Positions 26,794 through 34,529 of a DNA stretch of 64,000 nucleotides are shown piece by piece (the stretch's first letter is position 1; the number at the start of each line of letters is the position of its first letter). Source of the stretch: UBA5314 sp964635975 (lineage in GTDB: Bacteria > Bacillota > Syntrophomonadia > Syntrophomonadales > Syntrophomonadaceae); assembly GCA_964635975.1 (NCBI GenBank), contig CAZWPO010000002.1:62001-126000 (forward strand). Reading direction: 5' to 3'. A model generated the notes under the pieces. That model was not told the origin of the DNA and made no database searches. It saw only the letters and a list, made by a program, of their open reading frames with translations. The translations under genes were made by a program, and so were the position numbers.

Positions 26794-28065
26794 GTGTTAA
26801 ATTCTGTTGAAGGCACTTCGCGTTCGATCATTCGAGATATTGGTCTCGCCCCCGATGGCCATAAGAAACTGGAGTGGGTGCGCCAGCACATGCCGGTCAT
26901 GAATTTGCTGAAAGAGGATTTTGAAAAGAGCCTGCCTTTCGCGAATTTCACCATTGCCTGCTGTCTTCATCTTGAAGCAAAAACCGGCTATCTTTTGCAG
27001 ACTTTGAAAGCAGGAGGCGCGACGGTTATTGCCTGTGCTAGTAATCCACTGTCGACTCAGGATGATGTAGTTGCTGCCCTGGTCGATTCAGGAATCACTG
27101 TTTTTGCTCTTTACGGCGAAAGCAGCGAACAGTACCACGATTTCATTAAAATGACCATGGACTGCGAACCAGATGCATTGATCGATGATGGAGCAGACAT
27201 GGTGAGTTTCCTCGTTCAGCAGCGCCCCCAGCAGGCTGCAAGAATACTGGGTGGGTGTGAAGAAACTACTACCGGAATCATTCGTCTGCGCTCAATGGAA
27301 AAGGAAGGAGTCCTGCCCTTCCCAATGATGGCGGTTAACGACGCCAACATGAAATACCTGTTTGACAACCGCTATGGCACCGGTCAGTCGGTTTGGGATG
27401 GAATCAACCGGACTACCAATCTGGTGGTTGCAGGGAAAACAGTCGTAGTCGCCGGCTATGGTTGGTGCGGCAAAGGCGTTTCTATGCGAGCACTGGGAAT
27501 GGGTGCAAAAATAATAGTAACCGAAGTCGATCCCATTAAGGCCAATGAAGCCCTGATGGATGGTTTTGAAGTTATGTCCATGGGGGAGGCAGCCTCCCGC
27601 GGAGACGTCTTTATAACCGTGACCGGGAACATCAATGTCATTCGAAAAGAGCATATGCAGCACATGAAAGACCATGCTATCATGGCCAATGCCGGTCATT
27701 TCGATGTTGAGATATCCAAACCCGATCTGCTGGCCCTGTCGGCGTCTCATCGGAGCATTAAAAACAATATTGAAGAATACCTGCTTAAAGACGGCCGCCA
27801 TCTTTATTTGCTGGCTGAAGGCAGGCTGGTAAATCTGGCGGCAGGTGACGGGCATCCGGCTGAGGTGATGGATCTTAGTTTTTCGTTGCAGGCCCTGTCA
27901 CTGCTTTATGTGCTCCAAAACCATGCCATGCTGGGCAAATCCGTACACAAAGTACCGGAACACATCGATAAAAAGGTAGCCTTGATGAGACTCGAATCGC
28001 AGGGTATCGCCATCGATTCCCTTACATCCGAGCAGGATAAGTACCTTAAGGACTGGTCTGAATAG
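26794..28065 (+). CDS. ahcY: Adenosylhomocysteinase
   Basis: A 423-residue enzyme that reversibly splits S-adenosylhomocysteine to adenosine and homocysteine, clearing the by-product of methylation. Signatures seen: NFTIACCLHLEAKT near the N-terminus, ETTTGIIRLRSM, and the NAD-binding GYGWCGKGVSMRALGMGA, then VTGNINVI and AGHFDVEI. The length matches the shorter bacterial/archaeal form, without the ~40-residue insertion. GTG start with AGGAGG 6 bases upstream. It is followed by spoIIP after 79 bases, probably a separate unit. Confidence 0.95.
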   Translation: MLNSVEGTSRSIIRDIGLAPDGHKKLEWVRQHMPVMNLLKEDFEKSLPFANFTIACCLHLEAKTGYLLQTLKAGGATVIACASNPLSTQDDVVAALVDSGITVFALYGESSEQYHDFIKMTMDCEPDALIDDGADMVSFLVQQRPQQAARILGGCEETTTGIIRLRSMEKEGVLPFPMMAVNDANMKYLFDNRYGTGQSVWDGINRTTNLVVAGKTVVVAGYGWCGKGVSMRALGMGAKIIVTEVDPIKANEALMDGFEVMSMGEAASRGDVFITVTGNINVIRKEHMQHMKDHAIMANAGHFDVEISKPDLLALSASHRSIKNNIEEYLLKDGRHLYLLAEGRLVNLAAGDGHPAEVMDLSFSLQALSLLYVLQNHAMLGKSVHKVPEHIDKKVALMRLESQGIAIDSLTSEQDKYLKDWSE

Positions 28066-28144
28066 GCCTCGCAAAGCACTGAATATTCGCACCGCCTGAT
28101 TCACATAATACTAGCAAGTTTGGTGAAAAGGCGGTTCATTTTTT

Positions 28145-29086
28145 ATGGAGACAAAAAGCAAGACCTATATCTGGACCCTGTTTGCAATCCTTATAGCTCT
28201 GATGGTGGCTGCCTATATTATGAACATCTATTTTCAAAGTCCCGCTCCTAAAATAAAGGGGGCCGATAAATATCTCAACGATAACACTAGCCATGCTTCA
28301 TTTGTAAGCGTACGCGATGAAGATGGCAGGGTAATCCTGCAAACCGGAATGGCTGTGGAGCCGAACGACGAATATATAAGCCAGGACAATACCCATTACG
28401 TAATAACGATGGTTGAAGGTGCCAATGCCCGTGCAACCCTAAAGCAGGATAGCCAGCGCTCATCAAATCCCGCTCCAGACCAGAGCATTCCGGTCGTCGC
28501 TGCAAACAAACCTCGCCATGTGGCAATATATACGACCCATACTGATGAATCATATATCCCCAGTTCCGGTACCGAGAGTAAACCAGGCGATGGAGATGTA
28601 TACCGGGTCGCAGCTTCACTTGGTGAAGCACTCGGGAAATCAGGAGTCAGCGTCTCCCAGAGCCTCAATCAGCACGAACCCCACGACATAAACGCATACA
28701 GCCGCTCCAGGCGCTCGTTGATGCAACTGCTCATGCGGCAGCCCGACGCGGTCTTTGACATCCATCGTGATTCTGCTCCAGGTGACGCATATACAACTTC
28801 CATCAACGGTGTCAGCACCAGCAAGGTCATGATAGTTGTTGGCGCATCCAATCCCCACATGAAAACCAACCTGCGCTTTGCTTCTCAAATAAAAGAAGCT
28901 GCAGACAGCCTCTACCCTGGACTAATGCGCGGCATCTTCATAGGGCGCGGCGATTATAATCAAGATCTCTACCCCACCAACCTGCTTTTCGAAATCGGCA
29001 CTCAAACCATACCGGCGGATGATGCCCAAAAAGCCGCCCACTGCCTGGCTGACGCGGTGTTGACTGTCCTTAATGCCCAATATTAA
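28145..29086 (+). CDS. spoIIP: Stage II sporulation protein P (peptidoglycan amidase)
   Basis: A 313-residue membrane-anchored amidase/endopeptidase that works with SpoIID and SpoIIM to thin septal peptidoglycan for engulfment. An N-terminal helix (IWTLFAILIALMVAAYIM) leads to the SpoIIP domain with YTTHTDESYIPSSG, VFDIHRDS and NLLFEIGTQT, giving the zinc-site His and Glu. It is strong evidence that the organism forms endospores. AAAGGCGG lies 10-11 bases before the ATG. Confidence 0.93.
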   Translation: METKSKTYIWTLFAILIALMVAAYIMNIYFQSPAPKIKGADKYLNDNTSHASFVSVRDEDGRVILQTGMAVEPNDEYISQDNTHYVITMVEGANARATLKQDSQRSSNPAPDQSIPVVAANKPRHVAIYTTHTDESYIPSSGTESKPGDGDVYRVAASLGEALGKSGVSVSQSLNQHEPHDINAYSRSRRSLMQLLMRQPDAVFDIHRDSAPGDAYTTSINGVSTSKVMIVVGASNPHMKTNLRFASQIKEAADSLYPGLMRGIFIGRGDYNQDLYPTNLLFEIGTQTIPADDAQKAAHCLADAVLTVLNAQY

Positions 29087-29213
29087 CTTTCTTAGACAAG
29101 TCTCTCTTCTGATTCTCATACTATGTTTACTGGTTTAGTGATAATATTTACTATGAAACCTGTAGATACCCGCCCCATTTTGGACCGTTAAGCGAATCAA
29201 AGGAAGGCGCGTC

Positions 29214-30659
29214 ATGAAAATGTCACGTAAATGGCAGATACTGACTATCGTCTGCCTGGGAATATTTATGTCCACTCTGGACGGCAGCATATTAAACATC
29301 GCCAATCCCACTATTGCCTTGTATTTTTCAGTCAGTATGCAGCAGGTACAGTGGGTTGTTACTTCCTATATGCTGGTGGTTACGTCTTCCCTGCTCTTCT
29401 TCGGGAAACTCGGCGACCGTGTGGGAAGCGATAGAATATATACTTACGGCTTCTTATTTTTCACCATTGGGTCGTTATTTTGCGGTCTTTCCTATTCGCT
29501 GCCTTTTCTAGTCGCCGCACGCTGTTTTCAGGCCCTGGGAGCCAGCATGATGATGGCTACCGGCATCGGTATTGTATCCAACAGCTTTCCCCGCGAAGAA
29601 CGCGGCAAAGCCTTTGGCATAACCGGCTCTATCGTCGGGCTGGGCAACACCATCGGCCCCAGCCTGGGGGGATTACTGGTCGGCAAGTTCTCCTGGAAGC
29701 TTATTTTCTTAGTCAACGTTCCTATCGGCATACTGGCGTTTCTTTTTGCATTACGCTACCTATCCGTTGAACAGGAGCTGTCGGAAAAAATACCCCAGGA
29801 CAAAACCGGAAATATTTTATTTGCCATGGCAGTATTCGCACTAGTGCTATCCGCTGCGCAAAACATTAATGTTATCTCATATTTACCCGGTATCGCTCTG
29901 TTAATCCTGTTCATTTTATACGAACGGCGCTACGCTCCCTCCCCGATGCTGGACCTTGATCTTTTCAAAAACAAGTTTTTTACCTCGGGAAGCATCCTGG
30001 GAGCTATCGTCTACTTTACTCAAACCGCGGTTTTCTTCATACTCCCTTTCTACCTAGAAAGGTTGCTGGGATTCCTCCCTGCTTATTCCGGTCTAATCAT
30101 GACCATTCCGCCACTGGCTCAGGTGATAACTGCGCCCTATGCAGGCAGCCTGTCTGATCGTATTGGCACTTCACGCCTGGTATCACTGGCTTTTTTCCTG
30201 ATGACCAGCGGATTTTTAATTCTCTCTTCCCTGGGCACGACTATAAATCTATCTCGCATCGTTATAGGGCTGGTCATATTCGGTGTAGGTGTAGCCAGTT
30301 TTGGCTCGCCTAACAGCAATTCGATTTTTGCTTCGGTCCCCAAAACTAAAGCCGGATATACCGGCGGTTTTCAGGCAACCATACGGAATTTTTCTTTCTC
30401 CATAGGGGTGGCAGTGTGGGTCAGTCTTTTCTCTTTCGGCTTCGCTTCCAGCCAGAAGCACCTTGATTATTCCCAATCCTACGCGCAGGCCATCCACTGG
30501 GTTTACCTGAGTGCCGCGATTCTATCCGGCCTCGGTTTTGTTCTTTCACTGATTGCCGCTAAAAACAACCATGATCAACCCATCGTTGAACAGAATTCCA
30601 CTCCTTTGACCAGCCCTAAAGATTCTGATATAATCAGTAATGCAATTAAGCGCCCGTAG
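29214..30659 (+). CDS. MFS multidrug exporter, 14-TM DHA2 family
   Basis: A 481-residue proton-driven efflux pump of the EmrB/QacA type. Seen: LDGSILNIANPTI near the N-terminus, WVVTSYMLVV, the motif-A loop GKLGDRVGSDR, and the antiporter motif C in GLGNTIGPSLGG, with about 14 hydrophobic helices. GGAAGG precedes the ATG. Oddly, its last three codons and stop (CGC CCG TAG) are the first ten bases of the tRNA-Arg gene, and the tRNA promoter lies within its 3' end. Confidence 0.9.
   Translation: MKMSRKWQILTIVCLGIFMSTLDGSILNIANPTIALYFSVSMQQVQWVVTSYMLVVTSSLLFFGKLGDRVGSDRIYTYGFLFFTIGSLFCGLSYSLPFLVAARCFQALGASMMMATGIGIVSNSFPREERGKAFGITGSIVGLGNTIGPSLGGLLVGKFSWKLIFLVNVPIGILAFLFALRYLSVEQELSEKIPQDKTGNILFAMAVFALVLSAAQNINVISYLPGIALLILFILYERRYAPSPMLDLDLFKNKFFTSGSILGAIVYFTQTAVFFILPFYLERLLGFLPAYSGLIMTIPPLAQVITAPYAGSLSDRIGTSRLVSLAFFLMTSGFLILSSLGTTINLSRIVIGLVIFGVGVASFGSPNSNSIFASVPKTKAGYTGGFQATIRNFSFSIGVAVWVSLFSFGFASSQKHLDYSQSYAQAIHWVYLSAAILSGLGFVLSLIAAKNNHDQPIVEQNSTPLTSPKDSDIISNAIKRP
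30606..30634 (+). promoter_or_regulatory. tRNA-Arg promoter inside the MFS coding sequence
   Basis: TTGACC (30606-30611), 17-base spacer, TGATATAAT ending at 30634. The tRNA begins 16 bases later. Near-consensus, entirely within MFS codons. Confidence 0.7.
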
Positions 30660-30724
30660 CTCAGTGGATAGAGCACCGGCCTCCGGAGCCGGGTGCGGAG
30701 GTTCGATTCCTCTCGGGCGTACCA
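30650..30724 (+). tRNA. tRNA-Arg (anticodon CCG)
   Basis: The cloverleaf is complete: acceptor GCGCCCG pairing with CGGGCGT (one G-U), a D arm GCTC/GAGC, an anticodon arm CCGGC/GCCGG enclosing CTCCGGA, so anticodon CCG, and a T arm with TTCGATT. CCA is encoded at 30722-30724. It overlaps the end of the MFS gene by ten bases and marks the left edge of the accessory block. Confidence 0.95.
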
Positions 30725-30736
30725 TCCTAAAAATCG

Positions 30737-30769
30737 GCACTTTCATGACCACTGGAAGTGCTTTTTTTC
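30737..30769 (+). terminator. Terminator of tRNA-Arg
   Basis: GCACTT (30737-30742) pairs with AAGTGC (30756-30761), followed by seven Ts. Confidence 0.7.
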
Positions 30770-30973
30770 TTGTTTACTGCAGTAGTTACTTCAGCAATAT
30801 GCCTCTCTACCCCTAAGCTTATCAGGAGAACGAAGATTAGCTATCCTTTATCGAGAAGATTTATTGAACAAAAACAGCTAAAAGATTCTCGGTCGTTATA
30901 GAGACAGCTATTTGTGCTAAAGATAAAAGCCCTATGTGAAGTATTACGGAGTTATTAACAGATAAGCATAATA

Positions 30974-31011
30974 AACCCTCAGATATGTTTTTTTTTCCAT
31001 ATCTGAGGGTT
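30974..31011 (-). terminator. 14-bp stem with homopolymer loop, 3' of the lipoprotein gene
   Basis: AACCCTCAGATATG (30974-30987) pairs exactly with 30998-31011. The loop is T9C on the plus strand (GA9 in the minus transcript). The minus side continues TTTATTAT. It ends the lipoprotein gene at 31067. The rest of the 342-base gap after the tRNA shows no gene. Confidence 0.65.
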
Positions 31012-31066
31012 AATGGCCTATATGTCTAGTGATGCTTCCCTCCGCATGAGTTATCTCTGATTGATA

Positions 31067-31747
31067 TTAGTCCTTCAATCCAACCGATCCGATCTTATAA
31101 CTGGTAAATGCTCCAGTTTCATCTGTTAGAACCTGCACCCAGCAATCAGAACCATACCATCTATAATCACGAATTATCTTCTTACTTTCATCTGGCTTTT
31201 TGGGATCTGGAAGAGCATATTTTTCTTCTGATAGAAAAGCTTTGCCAAATATAGCTTCAACATCAGAAAGGTTTTTCACAGAACCATTCTGCATCTTGTC
31301 AGATACTGCTTTATAGTCAGCATTTGTTGCTTTAAACCCGGTTTCAGTTCCTTTGGGAACCACGCCCCCAAATCCCCGGCTAATAAGAATATTTTCTTTG
31401 TTTACTTGAATCCTAATCGATGCTTGTGGATTTGCCTTATTAGCTGTGTAAGTACACGCTCTGTCTCCGTCTTTACCTACACTTGATAGTCCAGATGATA
31501 CTACCAGTCCACCATCGCTGAGTATTTTTTCTACTTCTTCCAATTTCATTCCTACTGACAACTTGGTAAATGGCACATACTCTTGAAAATTCGTATAAAT
31601 CTCAGCACTTTTATTAATAGAGGCTGCAGATTCAGGCTTAGTCGAAGTTTCCTGTGCAGGTTGTTGTGATGTCGACTCAGATTGGCAGCCGACTACAAAG
31701 CTTGTCATCATTAGAAGCGCGAACAGAATCAAAATGGTTTTTTTCAT
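31067..31747 (-). CDS. Secreted lipoprotein, unknown function
   Basis: A 226-residue lipoprotein: signal peptide MKKTILILFALLMMTSFVVGC with lipobox VVGC, so a lipidated Cys at about 21, then a Ser/Gln/Thr-rich linker. The mature part appears to hold two small alpha-beta units; the first begins LSVGMKLEEVEKIL and the second has NLSDVEAIFGK, both like the start of SmpA/BLIP-type domains. Similar LxxGMxxxxV phrasing occurs near the C-terminus of the TPR protein at 40873. No enzyme motif. It lies at the edge of the signalling/secretion block, and Lgt-type lipidation is consistent with the Lgt homologue at 51013, although the cell surely has a main Lgt elsewhere. Confidence 0.65.
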   Translation of the reverse strand: MKKTILILFALLMMTSFVVGCQSESTSQQPAQETSTKPESAASINKSAEIYTNFQEYVPFTKLSVGMKLEEVEKILSDGGLVVSSGLSSVGKDGDRACTYTANKANPQASIRIQVNKENILISRGFGGVVPKGTETGFKATNADYKAVSDKMQNGSVKNLSDVEAIFGKAFLSEEKYALPDPKKPDESKKIIRDYRWYGSDCWVQVLTDETGAFTSYKIGSVGLKD

Positions 31748-31891
31748 TGGTATATTTTACCTCCTCATTTTGTGATATTGTGTCGTATTATTTGTTATCA
31801 TCGACTTTTCTCGTATATTTCTTAATATTACTTATTAGATGAGATCCTTCAGACTTTATATGTTGGCTAAAACATTATACAAAAGATCCTA

Positions 31892-32797
31892 TTATTTTTC
31901 CGGAACCATATAGATCTCTACAACTAGATTATCCCTTTCCTGGTAAGCGACGATTTTTATAGGCAAATCCCGCGTGTTTACGAATTTGTAATCCCAATCG
32001 TTTTTACTCACCGCAGCATCATCTCCTAGGTCGGCATAAGAAACCCGACCGGTATGACTGTGCCTCTCGGTTTCCAGGAATCCCGATAATACCACCGCTT
32101 TATGCAGCAGGGTCGCGGTTTTGCATATTCCCCCGCCAAATTGTTCATCGGTCTCAGTGTTCCCATCCTCTGTTTCGACAAGCACTGTTCCAGCCTTATA
32201 CCCCTGCTCCGGGCTCGTCTTCACACAGGAATAAAATGAGAATTCTTGATCTGGCTTTATGATGGACCCGGTTAACTGCCGGGCTGCTAGCATGGCATTC
32301 GTGTTGCTGGCGTTTGATAAAACGTTGGAAAATTCCACTTTGACGATCGGTTTGAGGTAGCGTGTCTGATAGAGATAGGTTTTAGCTTCACTATACATAT
32401 ATCCATGCAGCTGGTTATCCACGCAGCTGATATATGACGGATAGGCCCATTTTTCGCCGCCTAAATAATATGTGATTCCCTGAGGGCGTATTCTGCTATT
32501 CTCCTTTATTACTATATACGGGCACTTGGCAGCATCGGAAAAATCAACGAGTGACAGTAAATGCAGATTAGCTTCGTCAACGAACAAGACCGGTCTGACT
32601 GTTAAATCTAAGGTCTGGTTATTGATGAGCAACACACTGCCCTGCAATAATTCATCATCTTTAAGCTTCGGTATGCGGGAATCTCCACCTTGTGATGGCG
32701 AAGGCGTGCTGGTGGCAACTGAAACTCCGTATAGACATAAAGAAACAACGATATATATGATAAGCAATATATTTCTACTCGACTTGATGCCCTGCAT
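31892..32797 (-). CDS. VanW-family secreted/membrane protein
   Basis: A 301-residue protein with an N-terminal helix (NILLIIYIVVSLCLYGV) and a C-terminal VanW domain: FSFYSCVKTSPEQGYK, EQFGGGICKTATLLHKAVV, ETERHSHTGRVSY and a following DWDYKFVN. The middle 100 residues are unassigned. VanW proteins accompany vancomycin-resistance clusters and peptidoglycan-binding proteins, but their biochemistry is unknown; no van ligase genes are here. Start chosen at ATG 32797; an upstream in-frame TTG contains the ribosome site itself. It suggests envelope work for the neighbouring module. Confidence 0.8.
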   Translation of the reverse strand: MQGIKSSRNILLIIYIVVSLCLYGVSVATSTPSPSQGGDSRIPKLKDDELLQGSVLLINNQTLDLTVRPVLFVDEANLHLLSLVDFSDAAKCPYIVIKENSRIRPQGITYYLGGEKWAYPSYISCVDNQLHGYMYSEAKTYLYQTRYLKPIVKVEFSNVLSNASNTNAMLAARQLTGSIIKPDQEFSFYSCVKTSPEQGYKAGTVLVETEDGNTETDEQFGGGICKTATLLHKAVVLSGFLETERHSHTGRVSYADLGDDAAVSKNDWDYKFVNTRDLPIKIVAYQERDNLVVEIYMVPEK

Positions 32798-33125
32798 CCC
32801 TGCTGCTCCTCCCAAAAGTAAAAACGCAGTAACTACGTTTCTTTTCCGCCCTTGTCAGATACTTAGCACAGCAAAAGAATGAGCTGCTTCAATTAATTAA
32901 TATAATTAGTCAAATTCGCCCTGTGCACCATAGTTTAACATTGATAGTCCTTATTTGCAATATTATTTAATACTTTTTGGGACCCGGTTGCATGTTAATG
33001 GTTTATTAACGATAATTGGCCTGCATCCGCTTTCAGATGCAGGCCTTGTTAAAATTTCAGCTTTCGAAAATCTACAATTTATAGTTTGGCCGAAAAGTGC
33101 ACATGTTGAAACTCAAAAATATTAT
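32798..33125. other. Gap between VanW and stalk-MORN gene
   Basis: Apart from a hairpin at 33018-33045 (10-bp stem GGCCTGCATC/GATGCAGGCC, 8-base loop, no T-run on the minus side), which probably ends the stalk-MORN transcript, I see only AT-rich promoter-like sequence here. Confidence 0.45.
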
Positions 33126-34430
33126 TTATTTATGTTCAGCCAAATAATCCTCATATGTCCCCGGCGTAATTGCCATTTGATCAAAACGGTAACTTGATTC
33201 CAAATTTTCAATGCAGCCGCTTATTTCTCTGGTAGCTCCATTGCTGCTCGTATAATTACCGCTAACATAATATATTATCTGATATTTTTCCTGGTCAACT
33301 GCATCCAGGTTCGTAAAATAACCGTTGTTAAACCATTGGCTCAAACATGTGTCAAAATCCTCGTCTTTTCTGACAACTACACGCGGGCTCAGGAAACCAA
33401 CAAACCTGCTCCCATCCGGATATTCCCATAGGCCAAAGTAAATTTGGCAAACCCTGGGCCAGTCTTTGGGATTATTAAACATCCCACTATATGCCCAGGG
33501 AGTCGTTCCTCTATTAAAATATACTCCGCCTCCGAATTCTGCAGTTACTATTGTTCCATTATTCATGACTAATTTTCCATAACCGCCCGGAACCCCTGCA
33601 GGCAGGTTTGTATCAAAATACCCTTCATAGGATCCCTCCATCCAGGGTAAAATACCATACAATTTAGGATCATCAACCAGGGTGAAGGAAGATTCCAAAA
33701 AAATGTTTCCATTGATTCTGGCCGCCAGGACCCACTGTCCAGGAATATATTTCTCTTTGGGAAGTATAGAACTAACCCTGCCAGCTTCTACCTGCCGCAA
33801 ATCACTGAATACTAACTGTCGCTGGCTTCCTTTCACATAGTACCACTCGCAGACCACTGTACTGATATCCCCCTGGACAGCTATTTGTCCGAAGACCTGG
33901 GGGGAGTGTATGTCGAAGCGGTCGACCCTACCATAAATGTCCCTCATTCCACGCATGCTTTCGTCATAGCCGGGATACACTTCAATATTAACCTGATTGA
34001 TGCCTTTTGTAATTGATACTGTCTCAGATGAAGGATCATAATCAACCCTGCAAAGCGCTGCCTCTGCTATAACTCTTAAAGGCACCATGAGCCGCCCCTC
34101 GATTATTTGAGCCGGTACATCACTGTTTATCGTTCTGCTTCCCAGGTAAATGTTGTTATCCCCCACAACTACGAACATGTTTTGTCCGTTAATAATACAT
34201 GCCACGGTATTTTTTTCAGGGATCCATTCGATGTTGTGCTCGGGAACGCCCAGCGCCTCGAATACCCCGCGGAAAGGCACCATGATACGTCCTTGGGACC
34301 TGGTCGGCGGCACATCAAAGCTTATCTCCTGACCATCAACAAATACTCTGGTAGATTCATCAGCATAGGCTGGCAGAGGAACTGCTATTGCAGCTAGAAG
34401 AAGTGCGATAATTATGATCGGTCTTATCAA
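33126..34430 (-). CDS. Secreted stalk-domain protein with MORN-like C-terminus (paralogue A)
   Basis: A 434-residue exported protein. The signal peptide IIIIALLLAAIAVPLPAYA is followed by two copper-amine-oxidase-N ('stalk') repeats with GRIMVPFRGVFEALG and GRLMVPLRVIAEAAL. These domains occur on clostridial surface proteins and are not oxidases. A middle beta-rich domain follows, then MORN-like repeats GGYGKLVMNNG and FGLWEYPDGSRFVGFL. TTG start with GGGGAGG 8-9 bases upstream. The partial gene at 58225 is a clear full-length paralogue, placing such proteins near both ends of the block. Role unknown; a surface sensor or binding protein is plausible. Confidence 0.72.
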   Translation of the reverse strand: MIRPIIIIALLLAAIAVPLPAYADESTRVFVDGQEISFDVPPTRSQGRIMVPFRGVFEALGVPEHNIEWIPEKNTVACIINGQNMFVVVGDNNIYLGSRTINSDVPAQIIEGRLMVPLRVIAEAALCRVDYDPSSETVSITKGINQVNIEVYPGYDESMRGMRDIYGRVDRFDIHSPQVFGQIAVQGDISTVVCEWYYVKGSQRQLVFSDLRQVEAGRVSSILPKEKYIPGQWVLAARINGNIFLESSFTLVDDPKLYGILPWMEGSYEGYFDTNLPAGVPGGYGKLVMNNGTIVTAEFGGGVYFNRGTTPWAYSGMFNNPKDWPRVCQIYFGLWEYPDGSRFVGFLSPRVVVRKDEDFDTCLSQWFNNGYFTNLDAVDQEKYQIIYYVSGNYTSSNGATREISGCIENLESSYRFDQMAITPGTYEDYLAEHK

Positions 34431-34529
34431 AAATGCTACCTCCCCAATACAATTTTTTTAGAGCCCTTAACAATTAAATGCAAGTCCTGAGTTCTTTAAT
34501 TTAACCGGTGCAGGTCTTACTTGATTTCC

